Made by a program: the position numbers and the translations under genes
In this document: in pieces, positions 34,582 through 47,851 of the stretch
How positions within the stretch are numbered: position 1 is the stretch's first letter
Layout of the letters: every line of letters begins with the position of its first letter
Origin: Tulasnella sp. 424
Lineage: Eukaryota > Basidiomycota > Agaricomycetes > Cantharellales > Tulasnellaceae
Assembly: GCA_019633425.1 (NCBI GenBank)
Contig: WSUB01000008.1
Coordinates: 372,001 to 436,000, forward strand
DNA: 64,000 nucleotides
Reading direction: 5' to 3'
The notes under the pieces: model-generated
The model's database searches: none
Told to the model about the DNA's origin: nothing
The model's input: only the letters and a program-made list of their open reading frames with translations

Positions 34582-36526
34582 ATGCTGACTCTCGGATCAT
34601 TAATACTAGCGCTACTATTAGAGGGATCCTACGCTCGTGCTCCACACAGTCCAGAGGATCCGTACGCATTTCCGAAATACCGAATAAATTTCCTCAACAA
34701 CCACCCCGTTGCTCGCGATCAGGCAAACCTCTGGCTAGAACATGGCCTCAAGGACGGTGTGCAGGAATTCCTAGGCTCGTATCACACCATCTATGAGAAC
34801 GACTGGCCCCGGCTGGAGGCTTCCGGCGATCAAGCCGTTCTGCCAAGTCCGGTTGGTGAACCATTCGTCAGCACGGCCTGACAAAGCGCTCACAATCGCA
34901 TACGTCCATTTTAGACGCCACAATCAAAGCTGAAGAAGATCAAACTTGGTCCTAAGCGGTCTTATGTCTGCTTAATACCTCCAACGTTCCAAATGGAATC
35001 CGCACCAAGGGAATTGGAGGAACCTGCTCCCGTCGATCCGGCCAAGAGTTGGCAGCTATTACAACCCTTGACCGGTCATTGCTTATACGTACGTCACCTA
35101 ACTAACTATCTGGACCTTGGCACCTTTGACCGAGGCGACTCTTTCTTCAGCACAAGCAAGGCTGGTTCACCTATGCATACTGCCACAACCAGTATGTACG
35201 TCAGTTCCGCGAGATGGAACATACCCATCCGCATCCGCCAGGTAAGCATGAATTTTCAGCTTACGGTAACCCTGACAACAATCTAACGCAACACGGATTC
35301 CAGGCGGAAGGATTCCCCAGGAAGATACCGAATATCAGGCCTATACTTTGGGCAAGTCTCCACTAGCGTTACGAACCAAGAATTCCGAAGTCGCTGTGCC
35401 GGACGATTCCGAGGAAGCTAAGAATGCGTTGCAATTGAGCGAAGGCGCTGGGCAACGGTATTTGACCTCGAGGGTATGTCCGATGCAACCGAGTTTTGGT
35501 GACAAGAGCTAAATGTCAGCGCATATAGTGGACAGATGGAACACCCTGCGATAAGACGGGGCGTCCTAGGGAGGTTGAAATTCAAGTGAGCGGGAATCAT
35601 ACCAACTCGGATTGAACCGACGCACAATCAACTAACCACGCTTCGAATTCGAAAAGTTCCATTGTTCGATGACCACAACAGATCAAATCCAGTTCCTCAA
35701 AGAGACAAGCGTCTGCCAGTACATCCTTGTGGTGCACACACCTCGACTCTGCGGCGAACCTGGGTTCCAGTCCGCTCGAGACAAGACCCCAGCGGCTCCG
35801 ATCCACTGTCGTGAAATCATCGCCGAGGATGATATGCCAGCAGGTACGAGTCGTGCTAGTCTTTCATTAATTAATCTTACATGGTAACCTGGAAACTAAT
35901 TACCTGCCTGCCTGCCAGCCATCGAAATGCGACGAACTCTTCCAGAAGCACCCTTCCCAGACAACTCGTTCCGCCGAAATCCCATTCACATCCCCAACCT
36001 TCCCCTTCAAGCGCAACGTCGAGCGGAGGCCGATGCACTTGGACTAGGGGGCTCGGATGGCCTTTCACCAAAGCTCAAGTCTCTCGAAAACACTCTCAAC
36101 AAACTCCTTGGAGGAGGGTACAAATTCGAATCTCTGACGGGTGAACGACCAATCAACAAGAAGAACAACCCTTTGAAGAATCTCGACGAAGCAGCCGGCC
36201 AGGGCGGCAATCAACAGCAGGGGCAGCAGCAACAACAACAACAGCACCCACCGGGTAGTCTTGCCGAGCTGTTGGGGGATTTGGACGTTGGAACCCAAAT
36301 CGTTACGGAAGATGGTGAAGAAGTATACGTGCAAGTGATTGACTTTGACAACCCGGACGATCTTCATGGGGACGAATTGCTTCGACGCGTGCAAGAGGCT
36401 TTGGCAGGCAAGGCAAAATCGAAACGCAAGTCAAAGAAGGAAAAGAAGGAGGAGGAGGAGGAGGAGGAGCAAGACCGCTACGCAGACGAGTTTCTGTACT
36501 TTGAAGACTTCGATGAGCTTGTATAG
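34582..36526 (+). CDS. YOS9: Yos9/OS-9-type ER lectin (MRH domain), ERAD
   Basis: A lumenal lectin that reads trimmed N-glycans on misfolded glycoproteins and passes them to the Hrd1 ubiquitin ligase. The protein starts with a signal peptide, MLTLGSLILALLLEGSYA. After an intron with a GTTGGT donor comes KLGPKRSYVCLIPP. The MRH domain then spans several exons: HKQGWFTYAYCHNQYVRQF, GQRYLTSRW, DGTPCDKTGRPREVEIQ (cut by introns) and FHCSMTTTDQI, followed by CQYILVVHTPRLC with the terminal cysteines. The Trp, Gln, Arg, Glu and Tyr residues expected for mannose contact are present. The C-terminal third has a polyQ run (near 36215-36245), an acidic region and a KKEKK/E6 run. It ends YFEDFDELV, close to but not an HDEL retention signal. 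The TAG is at 36524-36526. Confidence 0.9.
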
Positions 36527-37239
36527 CCTTCCTGCATGATTCTATATAGCCTCGACTTGTATGCTGGTGCGGAAATTAGATCGCCACTCATTCTTGATAT
36601 TCTCATACCCGGGTGCCACACGATTCACACTATCCAGCAAGGCGGTCTATCATTTATATATATTTTCCACTGAGCGAGAGTGAACGAGACTTTTTCTAGC
36701 GGCTTGTACGAAAGTAAAAAGAAATCTACAAGCTTCCGAAACAACCCGTAAACGTGTAAAAATGAAGGGAATGAGATGAGGTAGTCCCGAGTCCAGAAAC
36801 GTTGAAAAAAGAATGACGAAAAAGCCTTCAGCTGCGTTTTCACCGTCATCGCGACGGTTCATTGGGTTTACGAAACGAAAATGTAAAAAAGTAATGCGGA
36901 GGGGCGTTCAACGCGTGGTATCATGGTTGGCGGCTCGCAAGCTTCGACGAGGCCATCACTCAACTCGGAATGAACGACACCAAGGTTCGTTATAACGAGG
37001 TCAAGCGGAGTAAAAATTACAGCGTCGTGAAGAAGAGAGAAGAGAAGAGAAACAAATGAACGAAACGCGGAAAGGAAAATGCAAATAATGAGGAGGAAAC
37101 AAACGCGGAGATGAGAGTATTATTAAGCCGTCGCATAGTTCGTGGTTGCAGTGAAAAAAAGAGTGAAAGAGAAAAGAGAGGTATCATGTTGAGATGCTTT
37201 TTTTTTGTAACTTGACATACTGCGATGTTTATAACTGAT
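36527..37239. other. Convergent 3' flanks of YOS9 and Hal-type kinase
   Basis: 713 bp between two stop codons, A/G-rich on the plus strand with runs such as AAAAAGAATGACGAAAAA. No gene or structured repeat is seen. Confidence 0.5.
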
Positions 37240-40200
37240 CTAGAAGCCGAATCGCTTCTTGTGTGGCTTCTCTTCCACAGCGACGCGGCAATGGGTATGA
37301 GTCGGAGCTTGACCTTCTGGGACGTTGGAGCAGGGAACGATGCTCTTGAGCCAGGAATCACCCTCGTCGTCTTCATCCTCCTCTTCAAAGTCATCATCCT
37401 CCTCCTCTGGGGTCTCGCCGTTCTCCGCAAGCTTCCGGGCACGCTTCTCCTTCTCGCTGGGAGGGGTATTCAGGTGACCACCGCATTCGGCACCGCCGCA
37501 AAGGCAGACGAGACCACGCTTCTTGTTCTTGCCGCACAGCAAGTCTTGGATCGTGCACCGAGCCGTGGGTTCGATGAACATCATCTGACGAATCGCAGGA
37601 CGAGCCTCACGGGGGAGGAGACGGAAGATTGAATCGGCTCCACCACCGTTGAATGTGTTGACAGAAGCGACGCTATCGGCACGTCCGCGGTATTCGTGAT
37701 TGTTGACGCGTTGGCCAGCAGCAGGGGGCGCAAGTTTGGAAGACGATTCTGCCGCAGAAGTGGGGAGCACGGGCGAGGTGACCGACCTTCCGCGGATAGA
37801 TGGGGGTGCAAGCGTAGCACTCGACGACTTGGCACTGGGCAACTGCGGCTGCGGCTCCTCGGCAAAGTCCTTGACCTTCAACAACGGCGAACCATGCGGG
37901 CTCTCAGTGATGACCTTTTCGCTTTCCTGTTGCTCCTGCTGTTCAAGCTCCTCGCATTTGGCGCACTCGTCGGCGGCCGCGGTCAAAATACCGTCAGCGC
38001 TCTTGACCGTGCTGACGTGAGAGGCGTCGACTGGGGTGACTAAAGGCTCGAAGCGGGTCAACGTCGGGGAGTTGGGTTCACTGGCTGTGGTTTTTCCCGG
38101 CTTGGCCATGAGTAAGACCGAAGCGTCCATCTCCTTGGGAGAGTCGCCCATTCTCAATGGATCACCGGCAACACCGCCAGATCGAGGCCCGATCGGCAAA
38201 GTGGTTGCGGAGCCGCTGAGCGCAGAGGCGGCAAGCTGAACAGCCCTCCTCCGCGTTTCGTCGTCCAATTCCGCAGAACGCTTCTCGTGGCGGGGCGTCG
38301 GCGCTTCGTCGTTTTCACTGGTTGAGGACGTAGCTCCGTTGTCCGAGTAGCCGCTGAACGAGTAATTGCCCGAGGTACTGCTCGAGGTTCGGCTAGTAGA
38401 GGTGGCGATCGCAGCAGACGAGATTGAACTGGGAGCTTGGCTACCGCTAACAGCCGATCCATCGCTTCCTTTCCTGCTGGAAGGCCGAGAGCGCGGCTTC
38501 CTTGGTGGTTTAATAGCCAAATCGGGATGAGTGTTGACGAAACTGCGGTAGCTGGGGTCGACTCTGGCATCCGGGATCTTCCAGGGGAATCGCCTGAGAA
38601 TCATGCACATGAAGATGACAGCGACACTCCAGACGTCGGTCTTTTGAGGATCGTACGTTTCTTGACTCAACACCTCTGGAGCGAGGTAAGGATCCGACCC
38701 GACAACGCCCGAAGCGTGAATGGGTGCCTTGCCAGGATAGTGGAACACAGTAGCGGTACCAAAGTCGATGATCTTGACCACGTTGTTGGTGGTCATGACG
38801 CAGTTGTCGAGCTTGAGATCGCGATGAGCTAAGCCCATTCCGTGCAAATACGCAACGCCGTCGCATATTTGTCGGAAGACGCAGTAAACTTCCGGTCGGA
38901 GCATCTTGCCGGACATGACGACACTGAAAAGATCGTATGGAGCGTACTCCATGACCTACGAAATAACAGACGTCAACACGGTTTTTGCCAAAAGAATCAA
39001 ATAACCGGCAACTCACCTCGTAGTAATGGCCGTGGTCTGACACGATATCGACCGTCTGGATGATGTTGACATGCTTCAAGGTCCTCCCAACGCAAAACTC
39101 CGCGGTAACCTTCTTTTGGTACTCCTTTTCAGTCTCACCAGCCCGTCTTGGCCTGAACTCTTTTACTGCGTAGATGGCGCCTCCGTTCTTCGACGACGCC
39201 TTGATGAGGCGTACAGTTCCGCCAGCGCCACTGCCAAGTGTCCTTCCCCATTTGCCGTACTTTTTCGCAAGGTGCGCGTGGGTGGCTTCCTCTAAAGACG
39301 GAGGGTGGAATGCCGTGTGCTCCTTGTGATGTTTGCTTTCCTTATCGCTCTTGTGAGAATGGTGGTGATGATTATGACCGTCCTTGTGTTTCGAAGAAGT
39401 CGAGGAAGAGGCGTCGGCGGCTCGGTCGTCGTCGGAATGACTTCTGGACCCGTTGGAATGAGCGGGAGAGGTGGATCTGCGACTGGCCGAAGTGTTCTTA
39501 TCACCACCGCGATGAGGCCTCAGCAGGGATTTGAAGCTATGCGGGGTTTCCCGGCCGCTCCCGGGGGCCGATGGAGGTGCAAGTCCATGGAGCATGCTGA
39601 GACCGGCGACGAGCGTCGAAGAGTGGTGTGAAGCGGAAGAGTGTTGACGAGACATTTCTTTGCGGGTGCTGGTGCTCATCCCTCTTTTGGGTGTCGGTGC
39701 AACAGAGCTTTGTTCTTGTTGTGGCTGCTGTTCGGTACCAGCGGCAACGTTATCGGAGGCCTCGGGGCTGTTCCCACCGGGGGTCACCGCCGCCGAGACG
39801 CCCGTCGACTTGGTACGCTGGTGATGAGGGTGGGCGTCGTGTGGCGCACCACCGTGAGCGGTACTCTGGCCGCTGGATTGATGAGAGGAATGATGATGCA
39901 TATGCGAGTTGAGGAACTTTTTCAGGTCGCTCAAGGGTCCAGAATGGGAGCTCTGCTTGGAATGACGCGATGAGATGGGGGTAGGCGCGTTTGAACTGAC
40001 CGCAGCGGTATCCTGTTGGGATGCGTTGGGTGCAGGACTGGCGTAAGAGTTGGAGCGTCGGGATGCGAACGGCCGGTGGAATGAGAGCTTATGAGAAGGA
40101 GACGGTGCTGTTGAGGGCACGGTCGAAGTAGTAGGGACTGCCAGCTCGTTGCTCCTGCTACGCTCTGGCTCATTTGAAGGGGGAAAGCCCAAGAGCTTGC

Positions 40201-40678
40201 CTTCTGGAGGAGTTGTGGGCGCTGAGCGAGACTCTTGCGAAACTGAACGGCTGCGTTGCGCTGACTGTTCAGGCGTAAAAGGGAAGCGAGATGTGTGTAT
40301 AGGCGAGCAAGTGGAAACGAACGAAGAATAAGTCAGCGCTCTGTTGCTCTCTGAAGTACTCGCATACGGGAATTGCGACGGGAAGGGAGGAAAAGGTCTA
40401 GGAGTGCTCAGTAATAGAGGATTGAAATATTGACCTGAGGAGATGGAGGCTCTGGAGTGGTAGCACCTGCTGGAGCAGCAAGATGGCCACCTGGACTCTG
40501 AGCTCTGAGCTCGGGGACCGCACTGGTCATTGAAGACGGCGGTGGGGGCGTCAGACGTGCTCCTAGATGGAAATATGAATCAGCGGCCGATGATGTGGAC
40601 TTGGACTGGACGATGACAGCATTTACCTTGGGGTTCTGCTGTATCCAGAAGAGGTCTGGGAGACGGTGCAGAGAGCAT
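37240..40678 (-). CDS. Hal4/Sat4/Hrk1-type serine/threonine kinase
   Basis: Relatives in yeast control potassium and nutrient transporters and the plasma-membrane proton pump. The ATG is at 40678 ([17 protein letters not shown]). Two short Ser/Pro-rich exons lead into a large exon with a disordered, His/Ser-rich region (for example a histidine cluster near 39350). The kinase domain starts at [20 protein letters not shown], with the ATP Lys in AVKEF. An intron near 38956-39016 leads to [16 protein letters not shown], then [15 protein letters not shown] and YLAPEV. About 235 mostly disordered residues are inserted after [10 protein letters not shown] before the last helices, [19 protein letters not shown]. 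The C-terminus is acidic and ends PHKKRFGF. All catalytic residues are present. The protein is unusually long for the family. Confidence 0.88.
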
Positions 40679-43600
40679 GATTGAAAGAGATTAGTGAGGC
40701 TGTCTAGGACGATGATGGAGAGAGGAGGGGAAGGGGACGGGGAGGGGGATTTGAAGAGGAGTGTGGGGTGCCTTTTGGGTCTCGGCTGGGGGTGAGTGTA
40801 AATACGACAATCGAGATGCCGTGAGGTTCGTTCCGCAAGTCCGCTTGGGTGGAGTGCCTTGAGTTTCTCTCTCCGGTCTTTTCCTTCTTAAAAATCAATG
40901 TTGATGCGCGCGCTACACGGGTTCTCGGATGTCCTTGGGGTGGTGGGGGGAGGAGGGGATGATGACTGTCGAGTGCTGGTCACCGCCGGCCGTTCTTATA
41001 TGATGATGATCAAGTAGTTTAGGTGCGTGCTGGCTGGCGAAAGCAAACACGACTAGGACCCTATCCCTGGCGGGAACAAAATCACCTCCCCTTCCTTTCA
41101 TACGTCCACCGTTCGAGAGCCAAAAGGAAACGAACACACGCCCACATCAGGAAACGTCGTGCCCAGAACACACCACGACCCCCATCACAAACAGCGCTCT
41201 CAAGGGTCCCGCTGCCCAGTCTCGCTCGCCCTCTCTCTCTTCTCACTCTCGCACTTGGCCTTACCCGAACGTTCCACTCGACATATGTCGCTTTTCTCTG
41301 GGCATTTCCAGGTATCGCATGGTACCGTTGCTTTGCACATGTTGTTTGTTTACAGGGGGGTACCATCCAACGCTCGGCGACGCTGACCCGAATAATCCAT
41401 CCTCTCCTGCCGAATCCGGGCCGAGACCCACAAATTGCTCTCTTGACAAATACTCAATCGCAAACCCGGCCCCCACTTCATCACTTCATGATCACTAGCT
41501 CTCTCTCTCTCTCGGCCGTATTTCTCTCGCGTTCTCTGCTCAACAGCGCGGGCGACGGCAATGCGAATTCTCTCGTCCACAGCAGGCCTAGGTATGTAGT
41601 CAACCCAAGTCAAGGTTAATCTCCTCTTCGACCCCGCTGTTTCCTCGAAACATTCATTATAAGCTTTTTTTCTGTACATACGAGGCAACTTTTCTTACGA
41701 CCTATCACAAGCGGAAACCTACTATAAAGCATTGTATGCCGACGCGGGGTAAAAATTCCCCTGGGCTCCGCTACCTAGCGAATAATACATCTTACCCCAA
41801 AGGAAACCTCGGGCTCCATCGATGAAAGGCGGGCCCATGCGCGCCGCTGCGCTCTGTGCGATCTCTGAATCTTGCCGCCCCACTTCCGTCTCTCCCCGCG
41901 ATTCAAACTCTCTATCTCCTCACTTTGTCATTAGACGAATGTACACTAGCGCACTTTTTTCGCAGGTATAGCCGGATAACTGGCAGAATAGCTGGTCCAT
42001 CCCGGATCATCCTTTCGGCGCGCAGGCGGCAGCGCGATCGTGTGCACTTCTTTCCCGTTGCCCCAGATGCAGGCCTTACCCATAGGATCCCGAGGGACGC
42101 CGGCCCCGGAGCGTCGGCCGAACGGGGTTACCGTCCCCTTTGCAGCTTGGCCCCAGTCTGGCGTGATGAGCACGAACACCACCCAAGCAAGGTCCCATCC
42201 GCCGAGACGTCGTTATCTGCCACATGCTAGACTACTTATCTCAGGGACATAATAAGCTTGGGAAGGGAGTCTATTCCTTCTCGGGAGGGTTAATATCACC
42301 CGTATCTCAACCTCGCAGGGCATCTCAGACGGTTCGAAGAGCAGTTTCTTCTGGGTCTGGCTACAATTATTAGCTTCTGTCATGACCCCCCATGCCCAGA
42401 ATCTATTATTGGGCTCTCCTTCAATTCCGCGGCCGGAACCCCACCTCCCTCGGCCGGAAACCCATCTCCTCCTCTCTTACATTCCCGCTCCACTTTGTTA
42501 CTACAAGCTGATCGGTTATATCGCTTAGCCGTTTGGCGATGCATGAGCGGCTTTATTTGATTTTAAGACGTCCTCCACGCGCTTAGCAGTCTAACCTAGT
42601 CATCTCAGCGGGTGAGTGTGCAAGATATTACATATTATTCAAGCCGAACCGCATGGCAAGCGAGCATATGCATCGCCTTCCTCTTCTTTACAGTCCCAAA
42701 TCCCCAAGGCTAAATAACATTGCACCTAATTCGAATAAGGTCTAGCGTGAACTTGCGCACTGGGTGTGATTTCGTAATCAATGACGTCCTTTTCCGTGCC
42801 CACCGCGTCGGCGTCTGTTAGTGTGTGTATAGCAACGCTTGCGACCGCGCGATGTTGGTTCTGGACCGCGTCTCCTAGACCCACCTATCGCCTCGCAACA
42901 GCGCCGACGTCTCTCTCTCTCAGGCAAGAATCCAGCTCCTCTCCGCGTCGACGATCCCTAGGCTGAATAATCGTTATTATCGAGTAATTTCTTTTTCCCC
43001 CCGTTGGAGTCGATGGGCTAAAACCCCTCAAACTAATTAGACAAGCGTGTTCATTCATGATTAGCTGCGTGTACTATGGCATGTTCGTTACCCTTTCCAA
43101 TGAAAGTCGCATTGAAGCCTCATTGCTCCGTTGGGAAAAAGGTGTCTTGGGTCTAATTCTATTTTCCGTTCCAACTTCTTCTTGGCTCGTGACTATGGGT
43201 CCATTGTACTGGTGATTCCGAGTTGCAACGAAGTTGTCGTTGCAATCTGAATGTATTTTTCGTGGGTTGTACACTGAGTAAGCAAGGGTTGGGAATCGAA
43301 AGGCCGCACCCCCCCTTACCTTCGTTCACGCCCAAATGCAACCGGAACACCGTTTCTAGATGCGCAGCACATTCGACCGGTGCACATCGCGGAGAAGCTG
43401 CCTCCTGTTGTCTTGAGACGCGTTGAGAGGTTTCTTGTTTTTTTCACGCGAGTTGTGCGAGACGACGAGTGGCGGAACGTGAAAGAAAGACAGGCGCACG
43501 CTTCGACTTCTCCTGTCTTGCTACGGACCTATAGGTTGGTACGTCAGGAACACCGAACAGCCCCCCGCTGAAGTCTTGACGCACTCCACGCCACACTACT

Positions 43601-46600
43601 CCGTCATCGCTTTTGTCATGATTGTTGAGTCCCACAATCGGATTGGTGTTCGGTGTCAGTTGTTCGAGGCAAAGCACGTCTAGTCCATGTGTAGGGCTAG
43701 CGCCACCTCAGCCTCTGGTACCTTCCCTCTCTTCACACTTCGGAAAGAGCGCGCGAGAACTTTAGGAAGTCTAGCCTGATTAATGACGTCGGAGGTATCC
43801 GCTATGCGAGTCAACGAACTTCCTATCACAAAGCCACAACGCGTTAAGGGGGTGATCAAACCGAACGCCGCGTGAATTCGTTGGAAATACGGGAAACCAG
43901 GTCCGCGATAGTCGAGTCTATTTGGAACTTGTGATTCGGAACCCAACTTCGCTTCGAACATAGCTTAGTATGACGTTGGATTAGTTTGCTGATAGGGAGA
44001 AGCGGAGAAGGGAGAGAATCGGGAGCAGGAAAAGATCCTGTTCATCGGCAGCTTTGGGCAGGATCGAATTATATACGAGCCCCCCTCTTCCCTCTGCACC
44101 GAATGAGACGCGAAATGTTTTGAACTTTGCTAACAAACAGCTCCAGTCATCTCTCCAAGTCGCCCCCTGTGTTGTCTGTAAGTGGGAGAACGCGCTCGTT
44201 GCGACGCTCCAAGACGAGACGAGACGGGAAATGATCCATACGAAGTAAAACTGCCAAGTCCTTTCCACAGGCAATACAGATGAATCAGCGCAATCCACGC
44301 AAATCGAACTGCTGAGTCTCGGACACGCCATGGGTACAAGTTCCGACATCGCAACGGTCCATTGACTCTGCCTGTCTCTGTCTAAGTCTCCGAAATTCGG
44401 CGTTTAAGTGAAGGACACCAAAAGAAAACATAGTCCCCACAATACTATAGCCATAGCCGAGCCATATGTTTCCACGGGCCGTATGCACAACATGTCCCAG
44501 GTTCGGGTGGACTCGAGCTCCGAGGGCTCACCCCTGCGACCGAGGCGTTCGGCGTTCAAACGAAGCGAGACAGCGCCAAGACAGTCCACGTCTCGCGTGT
44601 GCAGACCCGAACCGTATGCGAGCCACGATAGCACGTTGTCGAGAAAAGATTTCTGAAAGACCCCTTCTCCTCGGAGAGACCGAGATGGGCCGGATCGGAA
44701 CGGCAGGCGCTTCATCCGCTGCTCTTGAGACAGAAAAACCACCGAGAGACGCACGCGAGACAAAAATAGTCAGACAGCAAGCAGGACTGAGAGTCAAAGA
44801 CGCAGGCTTTCCCGGAACGGAGTGGTGTGAACCAAGGACTCCCGTGGCAGGCGACCTCAAGTGAAACAAAACAAAGCGTGCTTGAAAACGAAACGCGGTC
44901 ACGTGTGCGATGAGACCCTCCCTCCCAGAGAAAACCCAGGTGAACCCGGAGAAGAGACAAGAAGGTGGAAGGGGTGGAAACAGCTCCCAGGAACGAGGCG
45001 AGACAGTAGCTTATCGAGTCGCTGGGATACTGGTGAGTTTCTGGAGCTCGATTAGCTGCTCAGGGCGATTGCCTAGCCTGCTTGGAGTTTTCCCTGGAAC
45101 GTCATTCCCATCCCCGAGCCGGCGTTCAACGGCGCACCTTCGGGTAGTATGAAACGTTGCTCAGAGTCTCGACCGAAGAAGTGATGGGCGGGTGACTGTT
45201 TCGAATCTTCGTCTGACGGTGATGGCGATGAGTGCGAACGAACGATTTCCATGCTATCTCGAGTTCGAGGGTATTTTCAAATTACCCCCAAGCACCAGAA
45301 ATAGAATCATCAAATCGAAAGAGTATGTTAATGTTGATGGTGATTATAGGACTAATGATAAGGGCTAAAGCTGTCCGCTGAGGTTCTGTCGATCCAACGG
45401 CGGAAGGTCCGCAACGACAAGTTTTCCTGACCTTTCAAAGGTCCAGCGTCGCAAACCCAAGCTCATTTCAGCACCACGTGAACGTACAAGAAGATTCAAT
45501 GCCAGAGTCAAGTGGTCCTAGGTTTTCGAAGCGGTCCAAGGCCTTCCTGGGAATCCTCGCGCAAGGGTCTGCCTGAAAGTCAATCTGCTATGCAAGCGTT
45601 CACAGACCACCTGGTCGAGAGCGCTTCTTCGTTGGAGTGGAACGCCGGCAATGCTGTTCAGTTGAGACCACCCACGTTAGGCAATTCGTGTCAAACTGCG
45701 CGCTATTTCGTCGACGGGTTTGTCGTAACGAAAGAAACTGGATCCAACGAATTCGAAGCAGGCCTTCTGTTGGGAAGTTGACACGGCCACAGACAGGCCG
45801 TTATACACACAACTGTCTGGCACGAACCTGCGATGCAAGTTGCAGGGATCGTAGAGATTAATAATCATTTCCGAATGGGCCTTGGTCACCCTACGTGCAT
45901 CGAGTGATCGACCTGCGGAAAAATCGAAATGGAAGTCACAAGACCTGATATCGATAAGGCCTGCAGGTCCTAGCAAGGCACTGACTTCCATCTCTCTCAA
46001 AAAGGCATTTTCATTGCTTTAAACTTGGACCTTCTGCCAAAGATCGCCCTTTCGAAGTGGCCAACCGGGTGGAAAAGCGTGCTCGTGTGAAGGGAAGTCG
46101 CCTCGGTGCGTGCCCCCTTTGCACAGCGTTACGAACACCCACTCCAAAGACAAACGGGGAAAAAGTGGCTCTTTGTCGTCAACGTACGTAGTGTCAACGA
46201 TGGCCTGACGCATTTCTTCACCCACTCCATCCGCATGGGAACCCGGTCTCTTAAACCGGGGTGTCTCATCATTGGTAGCGCGCGATGGTGGGAGGAGCAA
46301 GCAGCCTGGGAGAACTTCGTCGGCGATTTGTCCCGTGGAGCGACCGTGAGTAGACTCGGGGCTTTCATATCAAGCTCAAAGCTATCTCCCAGAGCTGAAA
46401 GAGGCACGTAGGATAGACCCATTTCAAATGTGCAGCGCCCCGTTCATCCGCAGGTGGTTCCCATGACGGGCAAATCCAGCCCGCGTTCAAGTGCCCACCA
46501 CTAGTTCGGTGCGGTAAACACACAAACACTGTTGAGGAAACATCCCACATCGGGTAACACAAGGCTCCGAAGGTCGGACTCGCAGGGTCATAATGGTGAC

Positions 46601-47851
46601 GTCGGAGAAACTGGCATCTGTCAGACTCGAATAAGCAATCGTCTTGATATCACACTCCGGAGCACATCCTCTGCTAAAAGATATGGATCAAACCGAGATC
46701 CATCAATGCGGAACAGGTGTTGTCTATCCATCATCGTTCACCCCGACCTGGACGGGGTAGCCACGAGGAGATGGCGTCCCCCGGTGCTGGATAGTGAGAT
46801 GAAGCCGCCTGAGAGAGCTGGAAGAAGCACATCTAGGAATGGTCCTGCAAAGGAAACTGGTGGAATCGATCATCCACAACCCACACTTAACGGTCGCCGT
46901 GAAAGAATTCGAGATGGTTGTCTGAAGGTTTGCCTCCCATCCAGCGCGGCGAACGTGGCGAAGTTAGGCGTTTAAGCTCAAAGAACTGTGCTTAACCACT
47001 CCGGTGCAGAGGAGATGAAAGTACATGCATGTGAATTCATGCGTTTGCCACGAAAAGCAAGTGCCTTAGGCTAAAGCTCAACTGCGGTGAGGAGGCGTAT
47101 TGTCATTTCAGAAGAGTAGTCCACGGCCCATCAGTTCTAGAATGGCTCCCAGAAGAGAGGGTAAGTACGATGACGACGCCGTTGTGAAGAAGGAAAGTGG
47201 CTTCTTGATGTACCAAGACTGGATTAATTACTGCAGAGGAGTTGGAGGCGAATCTGGAGGATCTCCCTCCTCTTAGACTGATTGGCGATGTCATGCTCCA
47301 TATGACCTAGTATTAATGCCTCAAATTCACACCTCAGCTATGTCATGGAACCAGCATTCAACGAGCACGGTCTGACGGGTGAATGTGGCCTCTGCTAGAC
47401 CAAAGTCGGACCTCAACATGGGTAGTGTGGGCCGAGCGGAAGGCATTGATAGGAGCTCGAGGTTCGCTCCTTTGAGCACCCTACTTCGTGACATCGATAG
47501 GGATGCGATATCTTCAGACGGGATCCAGCATGCCGCATTCGTCGCTTGCTCCAGTAAGAAAGGCCTTGTGTTCCGCCCTGATCGTTGAACCCCCCGATTG
47601 ATTGGGAAGTAGTCAGCTCTTCGTCGCCGGCGTCCGAGAGGCTGGGGCTAGTGTTCGGCCTGCACGTCATGCGGCAGGATCCGTGCTTCGAATTCGAGAT
47701 CTCAGTGGCAACCCTGCAACGCTGATGAGCGAGACGTTCATCATCACACTCTCTGCCTTGAATAGTTTAGTCGCTCTCAACGACGCGCCAAGGAATATAA
47801 ACGTTGTCGGCGCATAAATATTCTGGAACTCTCTAACAACGAGCGTAGACC
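40679..47851. other. 7.2-kb region with no recognisable gene
   Basis: Everything else in the window carries a gene about every 2 kb, so this gap stands out. The first kilobase is probably the kinase promoter and leader. I looked for multi-exon genes by eye on both strands. Short frames occur (45512-45781 +, 45677-46000 -, 46019-46300 -, 46532-46975 +, 44466-44864 +), and a 46-codon frame runs from about 45228. None shows a family motif. I see no terminal repeats, reverse transcriptase, transposase or tRNA motifs. It could hold fast-evolving or non-coding genes, or decayed mobile DNA. Confidence 0.45.
41506..41519. repeat. CT dinucleotide microsatellite
   Basis: A short run of CT repeats (AGCTCTCTCTCTCTCTCGG) in the upstream region of the Hal-type kinase. 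It is a plain simple-sequence repeat. Confidence 0.7.

Noticed and set aside
41023..41619. 198-codon plus-strand frame upstream of the Hal-type kinase
   Set aside because: It lies in the kinase promoter or leader, spans simple CT repeats, and shows no family motif or sensible splice context.
47142..47310. Two-exon 30-codon frame (MAPRRE joined to ELEANLEDLPPLRLIG)
   Set aside because: The splice sites are good, but the frame stops at once and I could not extend it to a gene. A faint resemblance to the start of small RNase III-like proteins could not be sustained.
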